Of a DNA stretch of 64,000 bases, positions 34,319 to 42,116 are shown piece after piece (within the stretch, counting starts at the first letter, position 1; the number at the start of each line of letters is the position of its first letter). Made by a program: the position numbers and the translations under genes. The DNA lies in NCBI GenBank assembly GCA_003158855.1, contig PMLJ01000029.1:15719-79718 (forward strand), written 5' to 3'. The DNA comes from Acidimicrobiaceae bacterium. GTDB lineage: Bacteria > Actinomycetota > Acidimicrobiia > Acidimicrobiales > RAAP-2. A model generated the notes under the pieces. It saw only the letters and a program-made list of their open reading frames with translations, was not told where the DNA came from and searched no databases.

Positions 34319-35797
34319 CTACCAACCCGCAAGGTTGGTGCCCTGAGCCCAGCAGCTATGAGTGCCGCTCGACAAGCGCTCGGGCAGACGCACCTTCGCC
34401 ACCGGGCCCGCCGCAACATCGGCGCCGTCGTAGACCACACATTCGGACAAGTCTCGATTCATGTCAACCGTGTAGGTCACGAGATACACGTCGTCTTCAC
34501 CGAGTCCACCGACCTTCGGGGCGACTCCAATCTCGCTGCAGTAGACGCCCTCGTCGAGATTCACCCGAACCTCATTGCCGGTCAGAGTGTCATGCTTGAC
34601 GAATCCGTTGAACAGAAACCAGCCGGGCCGATTCGTCGCGGCGTACACGAAGCGCGAAGGCCGTCCGGCAAAGTTGGCGTTGATGGCTCCGAACTCGCTG
34701 CAGGTCGCGGTCAGGTCCTCTTCCTTCACGATGCCCGTCACCAGATTCATCCGCCAACGGTGCAGCCGAGTCTCCAGCATGTCCTGGGCCAAGAAGCGCA
34801 ACATCCGTGACGGTGGTCCTTCGGGACTTGGATTCTTGGGCTCTGGGCAACCCTGGAAGAAGCCCTCCACGACAATGTCGTCGCCGTCTTCCCAGGCGTT
34901 CGTCCAGTGCAGCACGTACGTGGGATCGAATTCGAACCACTTGATCGTCGCGGAATCACCTCGTCGTGGGATCACGCCCAGTCTCGACGGCAGATCCCGG
35001 TGGAGTCGCGACACGTAGTGACCCTGTTTGATCAGGTCCGGCTCCCAAAACAAGGGAAGGTCATTCAGAATCGCGTAGTTCTCCGTGAAGGTCATGTCGT
35101 GGGGAAGACGCGCGCCAGGGATCTCGATGGGCACGTAGTGCACCAAGTGACGCGCGGCGTCGACAACCCCGTAGTGCAGGAGCGGTGCTTTGGTCGAGTA
35201 GTTGAAGAACAGAAGCTCGCCCGTTCGTTCATCGACCTTGGTGTGCGCTGACACGCCCACATCCGACGGGAAAGCACCACCCCACGACTCCTTGCCGAGA
35301 TCATCGAGTGTCAGCGGGTCGAGTCGGTAGAGGTCGCCACACTGCCAAAAACTCGTAACGGCCACTCCGGCATGCACCACGACGTCGGTCGAGGAGGCGT
35401 CCTTCAACAAACCGCGCGCACCCCATCCGTCCCTTCGTATCGAGAGCGCCGGACTCTCGGCGATACCCGCCCACAGTGGTCCGCCCGCGGCTCGTTCAGC
35501 ACGAAAACCATCGGTCTTGACGAACCGATTCCGATACGTCGCCTTGCCATCGCGAAACGACGTCATGTGGATCATGCCGTCACCGTCAAAGGGGTGGTAG
35601 CGCACCAACGCAGGGTGCACCGGGTTCTCGGTATTTCGTAGGTAGGCGCCGTACAAGTCAGCGGGCAACTCCCCTTCTACGTCGAGGTCCTCGGCGTCGA
35701 ATTCGCGAGTCTGGGGTCGCCAAGGCCCGGTTCGATAGGGATGATCATCGTCCTCGGGCAAAGTCGACAACGTGGTTGCAAACACTGAAATGTCCAT
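34319..35797 (-). CDS. Carotenoid cleavage oxygenase family protein
   Basis: The 492-aa protein is a seven-bladed beta-propeller non-heme iron oxygenase. Family hallmarks are DLYGAYLRNTENPVHP, the GDGMIHMTSFRDGKATYRNRFVKTDGF stretch and four candidate iron His: SAHTKVDERTGELLFF, LPHDMTFTENYAI, YVLHWTNAWEDGD and the C-terminal SGTHSCWA. Members cleave a C=C bond of carotenoids, apocarotenoids or stilbene/isoeugenol-type phenylpropanoids with O2. It lies 51 bp after an SCP2-type thiolase on the same strand, so the cleavage product is probably processed by the island's beta-oxidation enzymes. Substrate class is inference. Confidence 0.85.
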   Translation of the reverse strand: MDISVFATTLSTLPEDDDHPYRTGPWRPQTREFDAEDLDVEGELPADLYGAYLRNTENPVHPALVRYHPFDGDGMIHMTSFRDGKATYRNRFVKTDGFRAERAAGGPLWAGIAESPALSIRRDGWGARGLLKDASSTDVVVHAGVAVTSFWQCGDLYRLDPLTLDDLGKESWGGAFPSDVGVSAHTKVDERTGELLFFNYSTKAPLLHYGVVDAARHLVHYVPIEIPGARLPHDMTFTENYAILNDLPLFWEPDLIKQGHYVSRLHRDLPSRLGVIPRRGDSATIKWFEFDPTYVLHWTNAWEDGDDIVVEGFFQGCPEPKNPSPEGPPSRMLRFLAQDMLETRLHRWRMNLVTGIVKEEDLTATCSEFGAINANFAGRPSRFVYAATNRPGWFLFNGFVKHDTLTGNEVRVNLDEGVYCSEIGVAPKVGGLGEDDVYLVTYTVDMNRDLSECVVYDGADVAAGPVAKVRLPERLSSGTHSCWAQGTNLAGW

Positions 35798-35848
35798 TGT
35801 TCGATGTTCCTTTCTGACGAGGACTTGGTGCCTCGACTGAAATCGAGC

Positions 35849-37072
35849 TCAGTCTTCGCCGCCAACGACAAAACTCACGGTCGTCGTCAAACTGCCTCCG
35901 ATGTTCAAGGTCGCAAACCGCTTGGCACCTTCGACCTGGCAGTCTTGCGCGCGGCTGGTCACCTGACGAGAGGCGTCGTGCAACATCCGCACACCCGTCG
36001 CACCCACCGGGTGACCAATCCCGATGAGGCCACCGCTCGGGTTGATCGGGATCGTGCCATTCTTCTCGAGATCACCATTCTCGATCGCCTTCCAACTCTC
36101 GCCCGGGCCAGTGATCCCGAAGTGGTCGATCGCTACGTACTCCGACATTGAGAAACAGTCATGAACCTCGATGCCATCGAGTTCGTGAACGTCGGTGATT
36201 CCAGCTCTTTCGAGTGCCTGACTCGCCACCTGGCGAACGTGGGGGAACACGTGAGTCTTGTTGCGGCTTCGCACCAGCTTCTGCTCGAGCGAAAGGCCCG
36301 CCGTGGCGTGTGCCCAACCCAGAATGCGCGCCGCACTCCGCCTCGACTTCGTCGCGTCTCTGAATCGATCTGAGACCAGCAGCACGCCCGCGCCACCATC
36401 GGTCACCTGACTGCAGTCGGTTCGCCGCAGTCGGCCCTCCACGATCGGGTTCTCCGTGTCACTGTCACTGAAACTGGCGTCGGTGAATTTCCATTCACGA
36501 GTTTGGGCGAGTGGATTGGACTTCGCGTTGCGAGTGTTCAGCTCGGCAATGGCGTGAAGATGCTCGTCGTTGAGCCCGTAGCGACGCTGGTACTCGTCCC
36601 CGATCTGGCTGAACATGTACGGCCACATGAACTTGGCGTCGCCACCCTCATGCCCGACCCACGCAGCCGCGCCGAGGTGACGGGGCGCATCGGCGCCCGG
36701 CACATTGCGCTCCTGCTCAATCCCGAGCACCAGCACGCAGTCGTAGCGACCAGCCTCAATTTCGGCCATGGCCGCCAGGACCGCGATCGAACCCGAGGCG
36801 CACGCTGCCTCGTGCCTCGCCGCCGGGAGACCCCAGAACCGATCGTCGATAGTGGCCGGCATCGCCCCCAATTGGCCCTGACCGTTGAAGAGTTGGCCGA
36901 AGGCGTTGCCAACATGGATGGATTGGACCTCGCCGGCGTCCAGTTGCGCGTCCTCGAGGGTGCCGTCGACGATCTCGGCTACGAGATCGGACACCTCAAG
37001 ACCTTCACGCAGCAAATTCCTGGAGAAGTCTGATTGATAACTGCCCGCTATCCACACGCCGTTCGATCCCAT
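35849..37072 (-). CDS. SCP2-type thiolase (acetyl-CoA acyltransferase)
   Basis: The 407-aa protein keeps a full thiolase site: nucleophile in HEAACASGSIAVLAA, the SCP-x signature EVHDCFSMSEYVAIDHFG and the active His in SGGLIGIGHPVGATG. The C-terminus has the SCP2-type NIGGSLTTTVSFVV. It can cleave 3-ketoacyl-CoA, including branched chains handled by SCP-x thiolases. Operator copy 6 lies 27 bp upstream of its start. Of the three thiolase-superfamily genes in the block, this is the one with a canonical active site. Confidence 0.85.
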   Translation of the reverse strand: MGSNGVWIAGSYQSDFSRNLLREGLEVSDLVAEIVDGTLEDAQLDAGEVQSIHVGNAFGQLFNGQGQLGAMPATIDDRFWGLPAARHEAACASGSIAVLAAMAEIEAGRYDCVLVLGIEQERNVPGADAPRHLGAAAWVGHEGGDAKFMWPYMFSQIGDEYQRRYGLNDEHLHAIAELNTRNAKSNPLAQTREWKFTDASFSDSDTENPIVEGRLRRTDCSQVTDGGAGVLLVSDRFRDATKSRRSAARILGWAHATAGLSLEQKLVRSRNKTHVFPHVRQVASQALERAGITDVHELDGIEVHDCFSMSEYVAIDHFGITGPGESWKAIENGDLEKNGTIPINPSGGLIGIGHPVGATGVRMLHDASRQVTSRAQDCQVEGAKRFATLNIGGSLTTTVSFVVGGED

Positions 37073-37098
37073 AACCCACCTTCAAATTAGTCACTAAT

Positions 37099-37116
37099 TC
37101 TACAATAACAAGAGTC
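37099..37116 (+). promoter_or_regulatory. 18-bp island operator, copy 6
   Basis: TCTACAATAACAAGAGTC is followed at once by ACTAT, the same 18-bp ACTA repeat pattern as copy 3. It is 27 bp upstream of the minus-strand thiolase start. Confidence 0.55.
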
Positions 37117-37154
37117 ACTATTAAACCGCTCAAAACCCTCCCCCCTCGAGGTGC

Positions 37155-37682
37155 CTAGCGGCGAAAGACCGGATCGTCAGGGAATTTCAAGCCATGTCGC
37201 ATCCGGGTCACGTCAGGGGTCAGGTAACCCCGAACCCAGGTCTCGTTGGTCGGAACGTCCAGGTTCCACTCCCACAGGAGCTGGCGGTGGACAATGCCCC
37301 ACTTGCCGTCACGACGCTCCATGCGGTCCACAATCCGGGCACCCACGAAGCAGTCGAACCGCTCACCTTCGCTCTTCACGCGTGCAAACGTCGTGGCGTA
37401 TGATTCAACGTGGGCTACGTCGCCATCGAGTTCGATCAGGACATTGCTCAACACGTGACTCGTGAGGCTCTTTGGATGGGTCACGCTCCCGGCGATATTT
37501 TCGATGTACTGCTCGGCCGGGCCCTCCCAAAGGCCACCATGGTCCTCGGTGGCCCCGTCCAGGTAGCACGAGCGCAACGTCTCGATGTCACCTCGGTCCA
37601 CCGAACGGAAGTACTTCGTGAGCACCTCGGTGATGGCCTGCTTGTCCAGGAGCTCCAGGATCTGATCGTCTCGATCCGGCAT
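37155..37682 (-). CDS. SnoaL/NTF2-like domain protein
   Basis: The 175-aa protein has the cone-shaped SnoaL_4/NTF2-like fold pattern: N-terminal helix DKQAITEVLTKYFRSVDRGDIETLRSCYLDGATEDHGGL, then SLTSHVLSNVLIELDGDVAHVESYATTF and WGIVHRQLLWEWN. Such proteins act as isomerases, cyclases, dehydratases or ring-hydroxylating accessory proteins. The Asp/His near the start (DGATEDHG) could be catalytic. It is a single gene with two operator copies upstream (37751 and 37802). Confidence 0.75.
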   Translation of the reverse strand: MPDRDDQILELLDKQAITEVLTKYFRSVDRGDIETLRSCYLDGATEDHGGLWEGPAEQYIENIAGSVTHPKSLTSHVLSNVLIELDGDVAHVESYATTFARVKSEGERFDCFVGARIVDRMERRDGKWGIVHRQLLWEWNLDVPTNETWVRGYLTPDVTRMRHGLKFPDDPVFRR

Positions 37683-37750
37683 GTCAACCCACTTTCTCGG
37701 TGCGCCACGAAATGCGAGGGCGCGTTCAGTTCCCCGCTGCCTCTTCAGTA

Positions 37751-37768
37751 ACTACAGTTAGAAGAGTT
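37751..37768 (+). promoter_or_regulatory. 18-bp island operator, copy 7
   Basis: ACTACAGTTAGAAGAGTT lies 69 bp upstream of the SnoaL-like gene and keeps TACA and GAG. Confidence 0.55.
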
Positions 37769-37801
37769 ACGAATCGAGTCTATCCTCGTCGGTCGCCCGC
37801 C

Positions 37802-37819
37802 CGCTCGTGAATTTGTAGT
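37802..37819 (-). promoter_or_regulatory. 18-bp island operator, copy 9 (weak, minus strand)
   Basis: On the minus strand this reads ACTACAAATTCACGAGCG. It keeps ACTACA and GAG at the right spacing but differs in the centre. It is the last copy before the right edge of the block. Confidence 0.4.
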
Positions 37820-37851
37820 TCAAGTTGGCGGAAAATTAATTTCTCTGAGCC

Positions 37852-37868
37852 TGCCCGTCACCTGCCCA
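37852..37868. repeat. Paired TGCCC arm repeat left of tRNA-derived site 2
   Basis: CTGCCC recurs 11 bp apart (TGCCC at 37852 and 37863), exactly 100 and 89 bp before the tRNA-derived repeat at 37952. This is the same layout as at site 1 (3911 and 3922 before 4011). Confidence 0.5.
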
Positions 37869-37951
37869 ACTTGGGTGACTCTTACTCACGCAGTTTCAAC
37901 AATACCTTTTAATCAGGTAGAACATGAAGGAGTGATCTCACGGGTCTCTTC

Positions 37952-37998
37952 CTTCCCAAGCTGAGAACGAGGGTTCGATTCCAGTCGCCCGCTCCAAG
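37952..37998 (+). repeat. tRNA-Gly(CCC) 3' fragment, integration site copy 2 (decayed)
   Basis: This 47-bp direct repeat of 4011-4057 has two C-to-A changes (GCGGG to GAGGG and TTCCCG to TTCCAG). Both break T-stem pairs, and the bases before it no longer form the anticodon stem, so it is a non-functional scar. With copy 1 it brackets the 34-kb catabolic block. Confidence 0.75.
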
Positions 37999-38438
37999 TG
38001 TGCTTGACCCCATTGCGGGCTTTCCCTTGGGCACCCGACGGGTGCTGTCATCTTTACCACTGTCTTCCATCGCCAGTTGTCGCAGGACTGTCGCAACGTC
38101 GCACGAGACGGACGCCAACTTCTGTTGACGCTGGCAATCTGCCCGGCCGTTGTGACTCATGATCGAGCGACTCCACACGCAAACGTGAATTCGAGTTCCT
38201 CGGGCCGTACGTTCGCGGAGATCAGGACCACCAGGTCCGCGCCCTGTACGGGAATTCCATTGGTCGTGTTGCGCAATCGATCGAAGCCACCTCAGTGACG
38301 GTTCGCGCCAAACCCGCCGTATTCCTAGATTGCCGAGACTGACGCGAATGTCGGCACATGGAATCCCCCGACAATTGTTACCCGTCCTTAAGTGCCCTCA
38401 CACGGAGTCCTTAATGGCCCCGGCACAGTATGGGTGAC
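37999..38438. other. Intergenic stretch right of the block, no gene seen
   Basis: There is no supported gene. The ORF at 37909-38178 on the minus strand is partly antisense to the tRNA fragment. This is the first DNA beyond the presumed island boundary. Confidence 0.5.
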
Positions 38439-38459
38439 GCGCGGAGATGCTCTCCGCGC
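38439..38459 (+). promoter_or_regulatory. Hairpin directly before a ribosome binding site
   Basis: GCGCGGAG-ATGCT-CTCCGCGC forms an 8-bp stem ending one base before the AAGGAGG ribosome binding site of the secreted-protein gene at 38475. It may be the 3' part of a structured leader. I do not recognise a riboswitch class with confidence. Confidence 0.4.
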
Positions 38460-38474
38460 CAAGGAGGAAGCACC

Positions 38475-38756
38475 GTGTACCGGACCACCGCCAATCGACT
38501 TCGCCGCATCGCCGCCACCGCTGCCCTTACGATCGGCGCCAGTGGAGGCGCGCTCGCCGCCACCCTGTCTGTCCTCGGCACGGGGGCCAACGGCCCAGCG
38601 AGCACCGCAGCCATTGCCCACGGAACCCCGAACTCGACCAAGGCGACACGTGCAGTGGTTGCTTCGGCGGCGCCGGTGACGGCGAGTCGCACATCCGCGA
38701 CGTCGGCCATCACCAGCCCGTCAGGAACCGTGTCGGCGCAAGCGCTCGACTCGTAG
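38475..38756 (+). CDS. Short secreted protein, possibly a truncated N-terminus
   Basis: The start is GTG 38475 after an excellent AAGGAGG. The 93-aa product begins with a twin-Arg/Sec-like signal (NRLRRIAATAALTIGASGGALAATLSVLG), followed by a low-complexity Ala/Ser/Thr tail (TRAVVASAAPVTASRTSATSA). Such a tail often links a signal peptide to a catalytic or cell-wall domain, which is missing here. Downstream DNA holds a decayed secreted-protein reading frame. It may therefore be the intact front end of a broken gene rather than a complete protein. Confidence 0.45.
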   Translation: MYRTTANRLRRIAATAALTIGASGGALAATLSVLGTGANGPASTAAIAHGTPNSTKATRAVVASAAPVTASRTSATSAITSPSGTVSAQALDS

Positions 38757-38869
38757 CACCCGGCGCTGACCGGACATTGGTCCCGGGTCTTCAATTACGT
38801 GGTGCCCGAAGTGGTCGACGACGTCGGGATCCTTCCGGTCGATCGCCCCTACTGCTCGAGCAGGGCGCG

Positions 38870-39160
38870 CCGCCGCGGGAACCTACCCTCGCTCGCGGAA
38901 CGTCAGCGTCGACTTCACCGTCGCCGAGTCGCGCGGCGTGTAGGGAGCGGCGCACGTATCCGCTGGCGTGTCTTTCCAGCCCACCCAGATGAGCTGCGGG
39001 TCGCCGGACAACTGTGACGTGACCGGCGCGGCCGCCGGTACCGGCGGCAATCAAGTCGCGACCCTCGTCGTCGAGCACGCGGGCAGACGGTCACCGGCCA
39101 CCATCGCCACCAGCCTGGTCCCCTTGAGCACCATTGCGAACGCCACGAAGTCGTGGTGAT
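38870..39160 (+). pseudogene. Decayed secreted-protein remnant
   Basis: One plus-strand frame reads GTYPRSRNVSVDFTVAESRGV, then a TAG, then GAAHVSAGVSFQPTQMSC and VTGAAAGTGGNQVATLVVEH. It looks like a beta-rich extracellular domain interrupted by an in-frame stop. No start or ribosome binding site is present. The function is unknown. Confidence 0.3.
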
Positions 39161-39560
39161 GTTCCAAAGCCCCACCGCAACTCCAAGGACCAAATAGGAC
39201 GCTGCGGCGACGCCAACGTGATTCGTTGAGTAAAGGCCAACCAAACAAGATGCGGCGAGAGGAATGACGGCAGAGAGAACCTGACCCGGTCGAAGCCGAG
39301 ATGAGAGTCGAGGTGCCGTCGCACTACCCAAAAGGCTGCCCAAGGCAAACGTACTAAGAACAGACCGTCACCAATGATGGCAATGTGCAGTAGGTCTTGG
39401 CGTACAAGGCAGGAACCCCCCAGAAGCACGCCGCTGGTCGCGAACAGCGGCACCGCGAGAATCGCGCATAAGAAGGTGGCACCGGTTGACGTCGCAAGAA
39501 ACGCGAGCCTGGGTTTCGCTGCGCTGCGAGGGGACATCGCCGAGCCCGTCTGCCTCAAAG
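39090..39560 (-). pseudogene. Decayed MFS-permease remnant
   Basis: Minus-strand frames give GATFLCAILAVPLFA in one frame. A second frame gives LSTFALGSLLGSATAPRLSSRL, then VLSAVIPLAASCLVGLY and LVLGVAVGLWNITTTS. These look like consecutive transmembrane helices and the loop of a major-facilitator permease, but they sit in different frames with stops between. I call it a frameshifted remnant and give only approximate limits. Confidence 0.35.
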
Positions 39561-39587
39561 ATCAAGGGTCGTGAACGTGGAATCCAC

Positions 39588-40721
39588 TTAAGGCGTGTCG
39601 TCAGTCCCGACCGTGGGGGGTGTCGCTGGCATTTCCAGGCGTGTTCTCGGCAGCGCCGAGGGATAGTGGTCGCGCAGGTAGGCCACCAGATGTTCACGCA
39701 CCGCACATCGAAGGTCCCAAGCCCTGCCCGAGGTCGCCGCGGAGACCAACGCCCGCAGCTGCACGGTGTGCTCAGTCGCGTCCACCACCTGAAGCGTCGC
39801 GGCGCGATGATCCCAGAGCGGACTCGTCTTCACGAACTCGAGCAATTCCCGCCGCAACTCTTCCACGGGCACCGTATAGTCACAGAACAACATCACCGTG
39901 CCAAGGATCTGCGAGTTCGTCCGCGTCCAATTCTCGAAGGGCGTCGTCACGAAGTACGACACCGGCAGCACGAGGCGGCGCTGATCCCAGATGGCCAGGA
40001 CAACGTAGGTTAGCGTGATCTCCTCAATTGTCCCCCAGTCTCCGTTCACGACGACCACATCATCGATGCGCAGTGCGTCCGAAAACGCGATCTGGACGCC
40101 GGCAATGAAATTGCCGATCGTCGACTGGCCGGCGATGCCGATCACGAGCCCCAACACCCCGGCGGAGGCAAGGATGCTCGTGGCGATGGAACGACCCTGG
40201 GAAAACGATGTCAGGGCGGCGAGGAGGGAGACCACAACGATGACGACCGCGATGACCCGTCGCATCACTCGAAGTTGCGTATGCACCCTGCGCGCACGAC
40301 GATTGTCGCTCACTGTGATGTCGAAACGACTCTCGGTGAGGTCGACGAGAATCCCCGATACCACAATGACGATCCACGCAATCGAGAAGATAATGGCAAT
40401 GTTGGCCACCTCTTGAAAATTCGATCTCATTCGCGGCTCGACGAAACGCACGCACTCGGCTCCCACGGTTGACACGATGAGCGCTCGAAGCGCCCGCTTG
40501 GAACGACCCAGTAGTTGAAACAAGCGAATGGACGGGGCGCGTCGAATGACCAAGCGCACGAGAAAGAACACGATCTCGAGCGCCACTAGGGCACCAACGA
40601 CGAGGGCAATTGATGTTCCCCAGGCGCCGAGCGGCAGAGTGTTCTTGCTCAATGCAATCATTGGAATTCCGATTGGCACTTCCATGAGACTGACAAGAAC
40701 TTTCCGCCTACTCCTAGACAC
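39588..40721 (-). CDS. Small-conductance mechanosensitive (MscS-type) channel
   Basis: The 377-aa protein has four to five N-terminal hydrophobic segments. The MscS pore-lining helix and beta-domain follow: SILASAGVLGLVIGIAGQSTIGNFIAGVQIAFSDALRIDDVVVVNGDWGTIEEITLTYVVLAIWDQRRLVLPVSYF. This is the core MscS signature, including GxxGxAxG-type helix packing and the R-LxxPNxxF-like end. It opens under membrane tension to release solutes during osmotic downshock. The start is GTG 40721, with an ATG 12 codons in as an alternative; neither has a strong ribosome binding site. Confidence 0.85.
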   Translation of the reverse strand: MSRSRRKVLVSLMEVPIGIPMIALSKNTLPLGAWGTSIALVVGALVALEIVFFLVRLVIRRAPSIRLFQLLGRSKRALRALIVSTVGAECVRFVEPRMRSNFQEVANIAIIFSIAWIVIVVSGILVDLTESRFDITVSDNRRARRVHTQLRVMRRVIAVVIVVVSLLAALTSFSQGRSIATSILASAGVLGLVIGIAGQSTIGNFIAGVQIAFSDALRIDDVVVVNGDWGTIEEITLTYVVLAIWDQRRLVLPVSYFVTTPFENWTRTNSQILGTVMLFCDYTVPVEELRRELLEFVKTSPLWDHRAATLQVVDATEHTVQLRALVSAATSGRAWDLRCAVREHLVAYLRDHYPSALPRTRLEMPATPPTVGTDDTP

Positions 40722-40832
40722 CCGGACGGATACGCCAAGAGGCTACCCCACGCGGTCGGCAACACCGTCGCGGCCCGATTCATACAACTCGCAGCTTGAT
40801 GCAACTCGACGTGACTCTCATCACCGAGACGC

Positions 40833-42116
40833 TCAGACCCGCGCGTAGTCGTCGATGTCCTGTTGGAACTCCTCGATTATCCGCGTGCTCAGCGTCGGTC
40901 GCGTGTCGTTGATGCAACTGAGGACGAGCTCGGTGGTCGCCGATTCCGCGCCCCTCTCCAGCAGTGCCTCCTCGAATACGGCCTGAGCGGTGCGCCGAGC
41001 AGCGAACTCGATGTCGGCTGGGGTGAAGAGTGACGAGGCCGACACGATGGCGTCGAGGTCGATATCGTCGTTCGGGATCGAAGAGAGGTAGCGGATCCAG
41101 ATCGCGCGCCGAGCCTCGGGATCGGGCGGTCCAACCGGGATGACGTAGTCGAACCGGCCGTGGCGCAGGAACGCGGAGTCGAGCGCGCGAACCGAGTTGG
41201 TAGCGCACACGAGCAGGCGACGGTCCTTCTCGCGGAAGGTCGGGATCAGCTTCAGCATCTCGTTGGTGACGCCATGCGCCGCAGACAAGGTGCGCTGTTC
41301 GCGCGCGCTCGCGATCTCCTCCACCTCGTCGATGAAGACAACGACTTGGTCAAGCTCTCCAACGAGACCAAACGTCTCGCGCAGCGCGTTCGCGAGCCCT
41401 GCCGACGACTCTCCGGCGAGCCTGCTCGGGAACAGTTCGACGAACGGCCAGCCGAGCCGTGAAGCCACGCCCTTGGCGAACGTGGTCTTGCCGGTCCCTG
41501 GCGGACCAAACAGCATGATGCCCCTCGGCGGGAAGAGTCCCACCCGCCCGGCGAGTTCCTCGTTGGCGAGCGGCAGGATCACGCGCCGCTCAATAAGCTC
41601 CTTCTCTCGGACCATGCCGCCGAGTTCCTCCCAGAGGCCCGGGCCGAGCATGCGACCGCCCACTTCGCTGAGGATGCCCATGTCCGAGGTGGCGACGGAC
41701 TCGACCTTCTCGTAGAGCAAGAGCCCCTGGCGCACGTTGAAGCCCCGATGCTCGAGCGCCGCTGCGCCAACCTCCTCGCTGTCGGCGAAGAGACAGGAGA
41801 TCCGGCGCACCCCCTCGGTCGCGAGACGGCTCTCGAGGGTCTCGAGCAAGGCGCTGCCGATGCCCTGCTGGCGCCAGGAGCCCGCGAGGCTGATCCGCAT
41901 TATCCACGCGTGGTCGCGGTCAACCATCGCCACGGCGCTGCCCACAAGTTCGCCCCCGACAACCGCGACGACGGCGGGCTGACCCGCGCGAATCGCGGCG
42001 ATGATCTCGGAGAGGCCGAATGCGGCCGCGGCGCCCGCCGTGGCGGGGTCTCCCCATAGAGGAATGGCCATGTCGAGGTCGTCGCCGTGCAAGTCGCGGA
42101 TCCGCCAACTCGTCAT
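40833..42116 (-). CDS. GNAT acetyltransferase / AAA+ ATPase fusion protein
   Basis: The 427-aa protein starts at the ATG at 42116, 5 bp after GAGGAGG. Residues about 1-140 form a GNAT domain (VAVVGGELVGSAVAMV, then the acetyl-CoA loop LAGSWRQQGIGSALLETLE, then AALEHRGF). Residues about 165-427 form a Cdc48/FtsH-like AAA+ module: GIMLFGPPGTGKTTFAKGVA (Walker A), VVVFIDEVEEI (Walker B), a sensor in LLVCATN and an Arg-finger region LRHGRFDYVIPVG. One chain thus has an acyltransferase and an unfoldase/remodeller. I know no assigned function. It may modify or remodel a bound protein partner. Confidence 0.85.
   Translation of the reverse strand: MTSWRIRDLHGDDLDMAIPLWGDPATAGAAAAFGLSEIIAAIRAGQPAVVAVVGGELVGSAVAMVDRDHAWIMRISLAGSWRQQGIGSALLETLESRLATEGVRRISCLFADSEEVGAAALEHRGFNVRQGLLLYEKVESVATSDMGILSEVGGRMLGPGLWEELGGMVREKELIERRVILPLANEELAGRVGLFPPRGIMLFGPPGTGKTTFAKGVASRLGWPFVELFPSRLAGESSAGLANALRETFGLVGELDQVVVFIDEVEEIASAREQRTLSAAHGVTNEMLKLIPTFREKDRRLLVCATNSVRALDSAFLRHGRFDYVIPVGPPDPEARRAIWIRYLSSIPNDDIDLDAIVSASSLFTPADIEFAARRTAQAVFEEALLERGAESATTELVLSCINDTRPTLSTRIIEEFQQDIDDYARV

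Noticed and set aside
6060-37819. 18-bp motif as a simple -10 promoter element (TACAAT) or ribosome binding site (GGAG)
   Set aside because: Several copies point away from the gene they precede, distances to starts vary from 24 to 236 bp, and conservation spans both blocks.
37909-38178. 89-aa minus ORF
   Set aside because: It overlaps the second tRNA-Gly scar in antisense and has no family features.
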